5,833 nt of DNA, from assembly GCA_024275855.1 (NCBI GenBank), contig JAJRYL010000258.1, forward strand, positions 1-5,833. Reading direction: 5' to 3'. This stretch comes from Deltaproteobacteria bacterium. GTDB taxonomy: Bacteria; Desulfobacterota; GWC2-55-46; JADFVP01. Position numbers and translations under genes: made by a program. Numbering within the stretch: position 1 is the stretch's first letter; each line of letters starts with the position of its first letter. The notes beneath the pieces were generated by a model. It was not told the origin of the DNA, made no database searches, and worked only from the letters and a program-made list of their open reading frames with translations. This document shows, piece by piece, positions 1-5,271 of the stretch.

Positions 1-147
1 ACCCGGCAGTATTATACAGTCAAAACCATCGAGATTATCCGACTTATGCCAGACGTACTCTACGGGCTGATTGAAGAGATGTTTTATAACGTGGTAGCAA
101 TCGTGGTCGCAATTCGACCCGTGAAAAACTATAATTCCAAACTTCAT
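1..147 (-). CDS. purQ: Phosphoribosylformylglycinamidine synthase subunit PurQ, N-terminal part (runs off left edge)
   Basis: PurQ is the class I glutamine amidotransferase subunit of FGAM synthase. It releases ammonia from glutamine for the PurL subunit, with PurS bridging the two, in the fourth step of cytosolic IMP synthesis. Only 49 codons are in the window. They begin [16 protein letters not shown] and end at the ILPG that precedes the nucleophile-elbow region in this family, so the catalytic Cys and His/Glu lie outside. The HGSNCDHD segment matches the family's PGSNCD hallmark except that the usual proline at residue 9 is histidine. The ATG at 147 is the only reasonable start: AAAGG (154-158) sits 6 nt upstream and an in-frame TAA lies four codons before it. 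It follows purS by 198 bp, longer than other gaps in this purine cluster. No frameshift is seen. The family call is firm; the missing 3' part cannot be judged. Confidence 0.93.
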   Translation of the reverse strand, partial: MKFGIIVFHGSNCDHDCYHVIKHLFNQPVEYVWHKSDNLDGFDCIILPG

Positions 148-169
148 AGAAAACCTTTATCTTCTATAA

Positions 170-185
170 GAGTGCCGAAGCACCC
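170..185 (-). promoter_or_regulatory. UUCG-capped stem-loop in the purS-purQ leader
   Basis: In the transcript this reads GGGUGC-UUCG-GCACUC: six pairs, one of them G-U, closed by the exceptionally stable cUUCGg tetraloop. It ends 22 nt before the purQ ATG and 11 nt before its ribosome site. No U-run follows, so it is not an intrinsic terminator. It may be a processing or mRNA-stability element that sets purQ level relative to purS, but that is inference. The rest of the 148-345 gap shows no credible ORF, tRNA or consensus promoter. Confidence 0.4.
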
Positions 186-345
186 GTAAAATCGCTCTTT
201 ATCGCAATCTCTTTGTTGATATCTACCGGCAACGAAACCCGTACTTATCTTTAGCGCTCCACATTAGTGTAACACAGCCCCGATACCGGAAAAGATGTCC
301 GCCTTTATGACGCTCGGCTAAAAGGAAAAAACAGAGGCAACAGAA

Positions 346-585
346 TTATTCTATCTCAATCCTGTAATCCTCTATAACGGTATTGGCAAGCAGTTTTTCG
401 CACATATCTTTTAAACGCCGCTCCTCGGCCTCTTTAGAGTCCGCGTTAAGCTCTATCTCCATAAACTTACCGATACGCACATCGCTAACCTCCGCAAAAC
501 GCATCGACTTCAATGCGCCCATAACAGCGGAACCCTGCGGGTCGAGCACACCCTCTTTAAGCGTTACGTATACTTTCGCCTTCAT
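346..585 (-). CDS. purS: Phosphoribosylformylglycinamidine synthase subunit PurS
   Basis: PurS is the small structural subunit that, as a dimer, joins PurQ to PurL in the FGAM synthase complex (FGAR + Gln + ATP to FGAM) and supports ammonia channelling. It has no active site of its own. At 79 residues it has the usual family length. Recognisable segments are the N-terminal strand MKAKVYVTLKEGVLDPQG, the VRIGKFMEIEL strand at about residues 36-46, and the C-terminal LLANTVIEDYRIEIE. Its ATG overlaps the purC stop as ATGA (582-585). Only a weak GGGTG precedes it, which points to translation coupled to purC. The presence of a free PurS shows that the organism uses a multisubunit enzyme with a short PurL. 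Confidence 0.95.
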   Translation of the reverse strand: MKAKVYVTLKEGVLDPQGSAVMGALKSMRFAEVSDVRIGKFMEIELNADSKEAEERRLKDMCEKLLANTVIEDYRIEIE

Positions 586-1310
586 TTGAGCACCCGATCC
601 ATTACATCCCGGTACGACTCCTCTACCTTGCCGAGGTCTCGCCGGAAACGGTCTTTATCGAGCTTCTCGTTCGTCTCTTTGTCCCAGAAGCGGCAGCTGT
701 CGGGGCTTATCTCGTCTCCTAAAAGCAGTTCGCCCTTGTGGAGGCCGAACTCAAGCTTAAAGTCCACAAGCAAAATTCCGCGCTCGTCGAAGAAAGTCCA
801 GAGCATGTTGTTAATCCTCTGCGCCTCTACCTCCATTACACGTATATGCTCAAGATCCGCTATCTTGAACGAATGCACGTGAAACCTGTTGATCATAGGA
901 TCCCCTAAAGAGTCGTCTTTGTAGTAAAGCTCGACAACAGGGTCGTCAAGCTCAAACCCCTCCTCTTTACCCATACGTTTGGCAAGGGAGCCTGCCACGA
1001 CATTACGAACGACAACCTCTATAGGTATTATAGCGAGCTTCTTTACAAGCTGCTCGTTTTCATTCAGCGTGGCTATGTAATGGGTCTTTATGCCGTTCTC
1101 TTTAAGAAAATGGAATACACGCGCTGAAATCTGATTATTCATCGCCCCCTTGTTCGGTATCGTACCCTTCTTCTCGCCGTTAAAGGCGGTGGCGTCGTCT
1201 TTAAAGTGCTGTATAACAAGTTCCGGCTCGTCCGTTGCGTAGATACTTTTTGCCTTGCCTTCGTATAGCAGGTTTAACCTCTTGATACTCGCCAAATGTT
1301 TTACACTCAT
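582..1310 (-). CDS. purC: Phosphoribosylaminoimidazole-succinocarboxamide synthase (SAICAR synthetase)
   Basis: PurC joins aspartate to CAIR with ATP to give SAICAR, just before the lyase encoded by purB. The 242-residue length is normal for the single-domain bacterial enzyme. Visible motifs in order are the nucleotide-binding LYEGKAKSIY (15-24), signature 1 IIPIEVVVRNVVAGS (94-108), DPMIN (137-141), signature 2 LVDFKLEFG (181-189) and the substrate-site segment GDEISPDSCRFWD (198-210). The ATG at 1310 has GGAG at 1320-1323, 9 nt upstream. The N-terminus is roughly ten residues longer than in E. coli PurC, with no better internal start noticed. It lies 102 bp after purB and overlaps purS by 4 bp, so purC and purS are almost certainly co-translated. 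All signature residues look intact. Confidence 0.97.
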   Translation of the reverse strand: MSVKHLASIKRLNLLYEGKAKSIYATDEPELVIQHFKDDATAFNGEKKGTIPNKGAMNNQISARVFHFLKENGIKTHYIATLNENEQLVKKLAIIPIEVVVRNVVAGSLAKRMGKEEGFELDDPVVELYYKDDSLGDPMINRFHVHSFKIADLEHIRVMEVEAQRINNMLWTFFDERGILLVDFKLEFGLHKGELLLGDEISPDSCRFWDKETNEKLDKDRFRRDLGKVEESYRDVMDRVLK

Positions 1311-1356
1311 TTTTCAACTCTCCGTCTTTTTCCAACACCGTATTTAATAAAACTTA

Positions 1357-1376
1357 TATAGTTGTCTTGTACTATA
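1357..1376. repeat. AT-rich inverted repeat in the purB-purC gap
   Basis: TATAGT and ACTATA arms of 6 bp flank an 8-nt spacer inside a strongly AT-rich 102-bp gap (1311-1412). The minus-strand arm resembles a -10 box (TATAGT), but no -35 lies at a workable distance. Function is unknown; a chance dyad in AT-rich DNA is quite possible. Confidence 0.25.
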
Positions 1377-1412
1377 AATACCTCTTGAAAACCTTTTTTC
1401 CCTGCTCTTCAG

Positions 1413-2738
1413 CTAACCCTTTTCCGCCGCTTTCTTTTTTCTGCCCTTTTGAAAGACCCGCCTGAAGATGTAGTCAATCCGCCTGAGGTACGGTTTAAGG
1501 TCGAAGCAGGCATCAACCTCTTTCAGGGTAAGCAGATTCATTATATTTTCATCGTCAAGTATAAAACCCTTGAAGTCCGCATTCCACTCCCAGACCTTCA
1601 TAGCGTTACGCTGAACAAGCTCGTACGCCTCTTCGCGCGATATGCCTTTATCAACAAGCGCGAGCATAACCTTTTGCGAGTAGACGAGCCCCCTGAGCCG
1701 TTCCATGTTCTTCTTCATGTTGTCGGGGTAGACAACAAGGTCTTGCACAAGACGGGTAAGACGCGCGAGCATATAATCGACTAAAATATTAGCGTCAGGG
1801 GCTATTACACGCTCTACCGAAGAGTGGCTTATGTCGCGCTCGTGCCAAAGGGCCACGTTCTCCATTGCGCTGAGCGCGTAACCGCGCACAAGGCGGGCGC
1901 AGCCGGTAAGGTTTTCCGAGGCCACGGGGTTGCGTTTGTGCGGCATAGCGGAAGAGCCCTTCTGTCCTGCGGTAAAAGGCTCCTCTACCTCCAATACCTC
2001 CGTACGCTGAAGGTGACGGATCTCAACGGCGAACTTCTCGATTGAGCTTGCAACAATCGCAAGCGTAGAAAAGTACTCGGCGTGACGGTCGCGCTGTACC
2101 ACCTGCGTGGCGACCGGCTCTACCGAGAGGCCGAGCTTTTTTAAGACATATTTCTCTATAAAAGGATCTGTCTGCGAAAACGTTCCCACGGCACCGGAGA
2201 GCTTACCGCATGCGATAGACTTTTTCGCCTTCTCCATACGCTCAAGGTTGCGCCCCATCTCAGCGTACCAGAGCGCCATTTTAAGACCGAAGGTCATCGG
2301 TTCCGCATGAATACCGTGCGAGCGCCCCATCATAACGGTCTTTTTATGCTCATGCGCGCGAACCTCTATAACCTCCATTAATTTCTTTATATCAGTAATA
2401 ATCAGTTCGGCGGACTGGCCGAGAAGAAGCCCGAGCGCGGTGTCTAAAATGTCCGAAGAGGTAAGCCCCATGTGGATATAGCGGGACTCTTCACCAACGT
2501 GTTCGGCCACGGAGGTTAAAAAAGCTATTACATCGTGCTTTACCTCAAGCTCTATCTCATCGATACGGTCGATATCAAAGGCGGCCTTCTGTTTAATCTT
2601 CTTTAAAGCGGCCTTTGGTATCTTGCCGAGTTCGCACCACGCCTCGCACGCCGCTATCTCAACATCGAGCCAGCTCTGAAACCTGTTGGACGGCTCCCAT
2701 ATACGGCCCATCTCGTCCCTCGTGTACCTCTTTATCAC
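1413..2738 (-). CDS. purB: Adenylosuccinate lyase
   Basis: PurB removes fumarate both from SAICAR (giving AICAR) and from adenylosuccinate (giving AMP), so it serves IMP and AMP synthesis; it acts as a cytosolic homotetramer. I start it at GTG 2738, giving 441 residues, because AAGGAG lies 7 nt upstream and MIKRYTRDEMGRIW then aligns with normal PurB N-termini. An in-frame GTG at 2771 would add 11 residues but lacks a good ribosome site. With the chosen start the catalytic histidines fall at 68 (KHDV), 89 (YIHMGLTSSD) and 141 (GRSHGIHAEP), which as I recall is the Bacillus subtilis numbering. The fumarate-lyase signature GSSAMPHKRNP is at 261-271 and holds the catalytic serine. The tail is basic (KGRKKKAAEKG). 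Nothing is missing. It is the first gene of the purine cluster here, behind its own candidate promoter. Confidence 0.97.
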   Translation of the reverse strand: MIKRYTRDEMGRIWEPSNRFQSWLDVEIAACEAWCELGKIPKAALKKIKQKAAFDIDRIDEIELEVKHDVIAFLTSVAEHVGEESRYIHMGLTSSDILDTALGLLLGQSAELIITDIKKLMEVIEVRAHEHKKTVMMGRSHGIHAEPMTFGLKMALWYAEMGRNLERMEKAKKSIACGKLSGAVGTFSQTDPFIEKYVLKKLGLSVEPVATQVVQRDRHAEYFSTLAIVASSIEKFAVEIRHLQRTEVLEVEEPFTAGQKGSSAMPHKRNPVASENLTGCARLVRGYALSAMENVALWHERDISHSSVERVIAPDANILVDYMLARLTRLVQDLVVYPDNMKKNMERLRGLVYSQKVMLALVDKGISREEAYELVQRNAMKVWEWNADFKGFILDDENIMNLLTLKEVDACFDLKPYLRRIDYIFRRVFQKGRKKKAAEKG

Positions 2739-2745
2739 TTCCGCG

Positions 2746-2751
2746 CTCCTT
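2746..2751 (-). promoter_or_regulatory. Shine-Dalgarno site deciding the purB start
   Basis: AAGGAG, 7 nt before GTG 2738. It lies inside the coding region of the longer alternative ORF and is the main reason for choosing the shorter protein. Confidence 0.8.
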
Positions 2752-2766
2752 AAAGTATATTTTTCA

Positions 2767-2781
2767 GGCACTTAAAGTACC
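2767..2781. promoter_or_regulatory. 15-bp imperfect palindrome upstream of purB (operator-like)
   Basis: On the minus strand this reads GGTACTTTAAGTGCC. The two 7-bp arms match at six positions (a T/G pair at the third), around a single central base. It lies in the purB leader, between the candidate promoter (2826-2855) and the ribosome site, and the rejected upstream GTG falls inside it. A repressor operator just downstream of a promoter would look like this, and as RNA it would be a tight AU-rich hairpin. It does not resemble the E. coli PurR box. The regulator is unknown. Confidence 0.35.
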
Positions 2782-2825
2782 AAATATCAATTTTCAGCAA
2801 ATGGCCCCGAATAGAACGAAACTAA

Positions 2826-2855
2826 CTTATATCAAATAGCATGCGAACAACACAA
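2826..2855 (-). promoter_or_regulatory. Candidate sigma70-type promoter for purB
   Basis: The -10 is TATAAG (2826-2831; 5 of 6) with an extended TGA immediately before it. The -35 is a weak TTGTGT (2850-2855; 3 of 6) at 18-nt spacing. A start about 7 nt downstream would leave a leader of roughly 80 nt ahead of GTG 2738, holding the palindrome and the ribosome site. This would make purB-purC-purS-purQ a unit separate from comEA. Judged by eye only. Confidence 0.45.
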
Positions 2856-2864
2856 GCGGCAATT

Positions 2865-2878
2865 AAAAAATGGGGGGG
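2865..2878. repeat. Adjacent homopolymer runs A6-T-G7
   Basis: Six A, one T and seven G (plus strand) lie 12 bp beyond the comEA stop codon, in the comEA-purB gap. Flanking CGGCA (2857-2861) and TGCCG (2880-2884) could pair around them as a 5-bp stem with an 18-nt loop, too weak for a convincing terminator. The run is outside any coding sequence, upstream of the purB -35. Confidence 0.5.
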
Positions 2879-2889
2879 CTGCCGGTCTT

Positions 2890-3339
2890 TTAATCTCCAT
2901 GACGCTTACTCTTTAACGGCCTTTTAGAGTTTACCGTTACCAGCGGACGCAGTGTCTCAAGCTTTATCCGCCCTATCCACCTTACCTTTAAAAGGTCGTC
3001 AACGGAGCCAAAACCTCCGGTCGCTTCTCTTACCTTTACAATACGCTCTGCCGTAACGATACCGACACCCGGAAGCACGGTAAGCTCGCCGGCTGTTGCG
3101 GTATTGAGATCAACAGGAAAACCGGGAAAGAATAATTCGGGCGTCTGTCCGGTTAACCCCGTCCCGCTCTCCGGCCCCGCAGAACCGACCGCAACCCCGG
3201 CGGTTTCACTTAAAGCGAACGAACCTGTAATGGCCGACCTGCCATTGAAGAGGAAGATATAAAGAAGAAAAAGTACGGATGATAATAAGAGGTAGGCGAT
3301 GTAGCTCTTCTCTGTTTTTCCGCTTTTGCCGCCTCGCAC
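2890..3339 (-). CDS. ComEA-like membrane-anchored helix-hairpin-helix protein
   Basis: ComEA-type proteins are membrane-tethered and bind DNA outside the cytoplasmic membrane, delivering it to the ComEC channel in natural transformation. With the start used here the protein has 149 residues. It has a basic N-terminus (RGGKSGKTEK), one hydrophobic segment at about 14-32 acting as an uncleaved anchor, and a Gly/Ala/Ser/Thr-rich linker at about 35-75. The C-terminal double HhH domain has DLNTATAGELTVLPGVG (77-93) and VRWIGRIKLETLRPLV (119-134), where the second hairpin has Trp in place of the usual Gly. The GTG at 3339 is preferred because AAGGA lies 6 nt upstream; a GTG at 3354 has no such site. 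It sits between cimA and purB with no functional link to either. A general HhH membrane protein not involved in uptake is possible, so no gene symbol is given. Confidence 0.85.
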   Translation of the reverse strand: MRGGKSGKTEKSYIAYLLLSSVLFLLYIFLFNGRSAITGSFALSETAGVAVGSAGPESGTGLTGQTPELFFPGFPVDLNTATAGELTVLPGVGIVTAERIVKVREATGGFGSVDDLLKVRWIGRIKLETLRPLVTVNSKRPLKSKRHGD

Positions 3340-3345
3340 ATTAAT

Positions 3346-3350
3346 TCCTT
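3346..3350 (-). promoter_or_regulatory. Shine-Dalgarno site deciding the comEA-like start
   Basis: AAGGA lies 6 nt before GTG 3339. The upstream in-frame GTG at 3354 has only GCGAG directly abutting it, too close to work as a ribosome site. Confidence 0.7.
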
Positions 3351-3410
3351 CCACCTCGCTGCTCTTTGCAAGGCCGAACCTGCTGGTACCCGCCGGACAG
3401 AGCCGCCCGC

Positions 3411-3438
3411 TCTATACCAATACGCCGCCGGTTAAAAA
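3411..3438 (-). promoter_or_regulatory. Weak candidate promoter before the comEA-like gene
   Basis: TATAGA (3411-3416; 4 of 6) carries an extended TGG directly upstream, with a poor -35-like TTTTTA (3433-3438) at 16-nt spacing. It lies in the 251-bp stretch between cimA and this gene (3340-3590). That stretch otherwise shows no ORF longer than about 18 codons on the minus strand, no tRNA, and no U-tracted terminator after cimA. Just downstream, AGAGC and GCTCT could form a short hairpin around GGGCG. Confidence 0.25.
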
Positions 3439-3590
3439 CCTCTACCGGTTAGTACCACCCGCCTGTCGGCACTATCCACGGAGAGAACACCCGCAATGCA
3501 AAAATGCCTGCCAGACAAAACTGCTCACCTGACGGTAACGGCGCAAAGGACGAGCATTCGGGAAATGGTCGTTACATAAACAACTCGCCT

Positions 3591-5186
3591 CTACCCCTTT
3601 GTGCAGCGCTTTGGACGCTCGTCCTTATAAAGCTTGTACTCAAGGCTATCGACCAACGCCTGCCAGCTCGCCTCTATAACGTTTTCCGATACTCCTACGG
3701 TGCCCCACTTAGCGTCCGTATCTCCAGACTCTACCAATACCCGCACCTTTGCCGCCGTACCCTGTACTCCGGCCAGCACCCGCACCTTGAAGTCGAGCAG
3801 GTTGACGTCTTTGAGTGTAGGATAAAAACGCTCAAGCGCCTTTCTTAACGCTGCGTCGAGCGCGTTGACAGGCCCAGTGCCCTCGGCGGCGGTATGCTCT
3901 ACAATGCCTTCCACCTCAAGCTTTATAGTGGCCTCGGCGCGCGCAGACCCGTTCTCGACCTTTTCATCTGTCACGCGGAAGCCGTGAAGCTTAAAGTACC
4001 GCTTCTTCTTCTTTAGCGCCCTCTGCATCAAAAGCTCGAAAGAGGCCTCGGCGGCCTCGTACTGGTAACCGTAAAACTCAAGCTCCTTAAGTTCGGCAAG
4101 CACCTTGCGCACCACGTTGGACTCGCTGTCGAGGTCAACACCATACTCTTTCGCCTTGCTCTCTATATTCGACCGGCCGGAAAGGTCGGAAACCAGCACG
4201 CGGCGGCGGTTACCGACCTTCTCAGGCGCTATATGCTCATACGTATTAGAGCTTTTGAGCACGGCGTTAACATGTATTCCACCCTTATGGGCAAAGGCCG
4301 AGTCTCCGACGTACGGCTCATGCTTACAGTGCGGCAGGTTGGTAAGCTCTGTAATGAAACGCGACGTTTCACGAAGAAGAGCAAGCTCTTTGTCCGTTAC
4401 AGAGGCGTAACCCATTTTCAGTTTAAGATTAGGGATTATAGAGCAGAGGTTGGCGTTACCGCATCTTTCGCCGTATCCGTTTATAGTACCCTGCACCATA
4501 ACCGCCCCCTCCGTTACCGCTACGATAGAGTTTGCAACGGCGCACCCGGTATCGTTATGAGCGTGTATGCCTATAGAGGTAGAGACAATGGGCGTTACCG
4601 CGCGCATGATTTCCGTTATATCGGAGGGCAGCATACCGCCGTTGGTATCGCACAGAACCAGAAAGTCCGCACCGGCCTCCTCGGCGGCGGCAAGGGTTTT
4701 AAGCGCGTACTCGGGGTCTTGCCTGTAACCGTCGAAGAAGTGCTCTGCGTCGTAAAAGACCTTATCGACACGGGCCTTCAGGTAACGCACCGAGTCGTTG
4801 ATCATAGCGAGGTTCTCGGCAAGAGAGACCCTTAAGGCCTTCTGTACATGAAGCTTGCTCGTCTTGCCGAAGATCGTTACCACCGGGGTCTCTGACTTTA
4901 AGAGCGCGTTAAGGTTCCCATCGGCAGAGGGCTTTATTTTAGCCTTTCGCGTAGAGCCGAAACTTGCCAAAGAGGCGCGCGCGAGCTTCTCTTTACGCAT
5001 AACCTTAAAGAACTCAATATCTCTCGGATTACTGCCCGGCCAGCCGCCTTCTATAAAACCGATACCGAGTTCGTCGAGACAGTGCGCCACGCGCACCTTA
5101 TCCTCAACCGAAAAAGAGACGTCTTCGGACTGCGTGCCGTCTCTAAGCGTTGTATCGTAGAGTTCTATTTTTTTCTTTCCGCTCAT
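3591..5186 (-). CDS. cimA: (R)-citramalate synthase
   Basis: CimA condenses acetyl-CoA with pyruvate to (R)-citramalate, opening the threonine-independent route to 2-oxobutanoate and isoleucine. From ATG 5186 it has 531 residues, as usual for this long CimA type. An HMGL-like TIM barrel comes first: [11 protein letters not shown] (9-19, metal-binding Asp11), HAHND (208-212, metal ligands His208 and His210) and [12 protein letters not shown] (236-247). A linker with [11 protein letters not shown] (299-309) follows, then a LeuA-type C-terminal allosteric domain (about 395-520). The [16 protein letters not shown] stretch and the wording of the barrel favour CimA over isopropylmalate or homocitrate synthase. 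The start is set by AGGA (5194-5197) 7 nt upstream. An ORF reading back to 5360 adds 58 residues unlike the family that overlap lysC. It follows lysC by 85 bp and probably has its own promoter. Isoleucine feedback is usual in the family but cannot be read from sequence. Confidence 0.95.
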   Translation of the reverse strand: MSGKKKIELYDTTLRDGTQSEDVSFSVEDKVRVAHCLDELGIGFIEGGWPGSNPRDIEFFKVMRKEKLARASLASFGSTRKAKIKPSADGNLNALLKSETPVVTIFGKTSKLHVQKALRVSLAENLAMINDSVRYLKARVDKVFYDAEHFFDGYRQDPEYALKTLAAAEEAGADFLVLCDTNGGMLPSDITEIMRAVTPIVSTSIGIHAHNDTGCAVANSIVAVTEGAVMVQGTINGYGERCGNANLCSIIPNLKLKMGYASVTDKELALLRETSRFITELTNLPHCKHEPYVGDSAFAHKGGIHVNAVLKSSNTYEHIAPEKVGNRRRVLVSDLSGRSNIESKAKEYGVDLDSESNVVRKVLAELKELEFYGYQYEAAEASFELLMQRALKKKKRYFKLHGFRVTDEKVENGSARAEATIKLEVEGIVEHTAAEGTGPVNALDAALRKALERFYPTLKDVNLLDFKVRVLAGVQGTAAKVRVLVESGDTDAKWGTVGVSENVIEASWQALVDSLEYKLYKDERPKRCTKG

Positions 5187-5238
5187 CTTCTCTTCCTGCT
5201 TTTTATCCTGCTTCTCTTGCGGCAACTTCTCTCTACTG

Positions 5239-5267
5239 TTTATATAAAGAGAAAACAGAAGTGCCAA
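5239..5267 (-). promoter_or_regulatory. Good sigma70-type promoter for cimA, with overlapping dyad
   Basis: TTGGCA (5262-5267; 5 of 6 to TTGACA) and TATAAA (5239-5244; 5 of 6 to TATAAT) lie exactly 17 nt apart, starting just past the lysC stop. A start near 5232 would give a leader of about 46 nt to ATG 5186. A dyad CTGTTT/AAACAG (arms 5253-5258 and 5236-5241, 11-nt spacer) covers the -10 and half the spacer, where a repressor could bind. This is the best promoter match I noticed in the window. Confidence 0.6.
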
Positions 5268-5271
5268 AACC

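Noticed and set aside
330..370. Intrinsic terminator at the end of purS (ACAGGAT/ATTCTGT stem, then T6)
   Set aside because: The stem is weak with a 12-nt loop and includes the stop codon; the T-run begins about 8 nt after it. Premature termination would also separate purQ from purS.
2738..2775. A second purB promoter, TTGGTA-18-TATACT (2754-2759 as -10)
   Set aside because: The boxes are decent, but transcription would begin within or next to the AAGGAG, leaving almost no leader. The upstream extended -10 is better placed.
2857..2884. Terminator after comEA
   Set aside because: The stem is only 5 bp around an 18-nt loop, and the T-run lies in the loop rather than after the stem on the minus strand.
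3450..3460. T-box antiterminator motif (GGGTGGTAC)
   Set aside because: Only the core bulge partly matches; the following CCGCG is missing, no specifier stem or terminator is evident, and the downstream gene is not an amino-acid gene.
3326..3532. Plus-strand frames between comEA and cimA (also 3504-3848)
   Set aside because: They are Pro/Arg/Thr-rich, overlap real genes antisense and lack a plausible ribosome site.
4233..4835. 200-codon open frame on the plus strand inside cimA
   Set aside because: It is antisense to conserved CimA codons, has no recognisable domain, and its amino acids look like the complement of a coding strand. The other plus-strand frames in purC, purB, cimA and lysC are rejected for the same reason.
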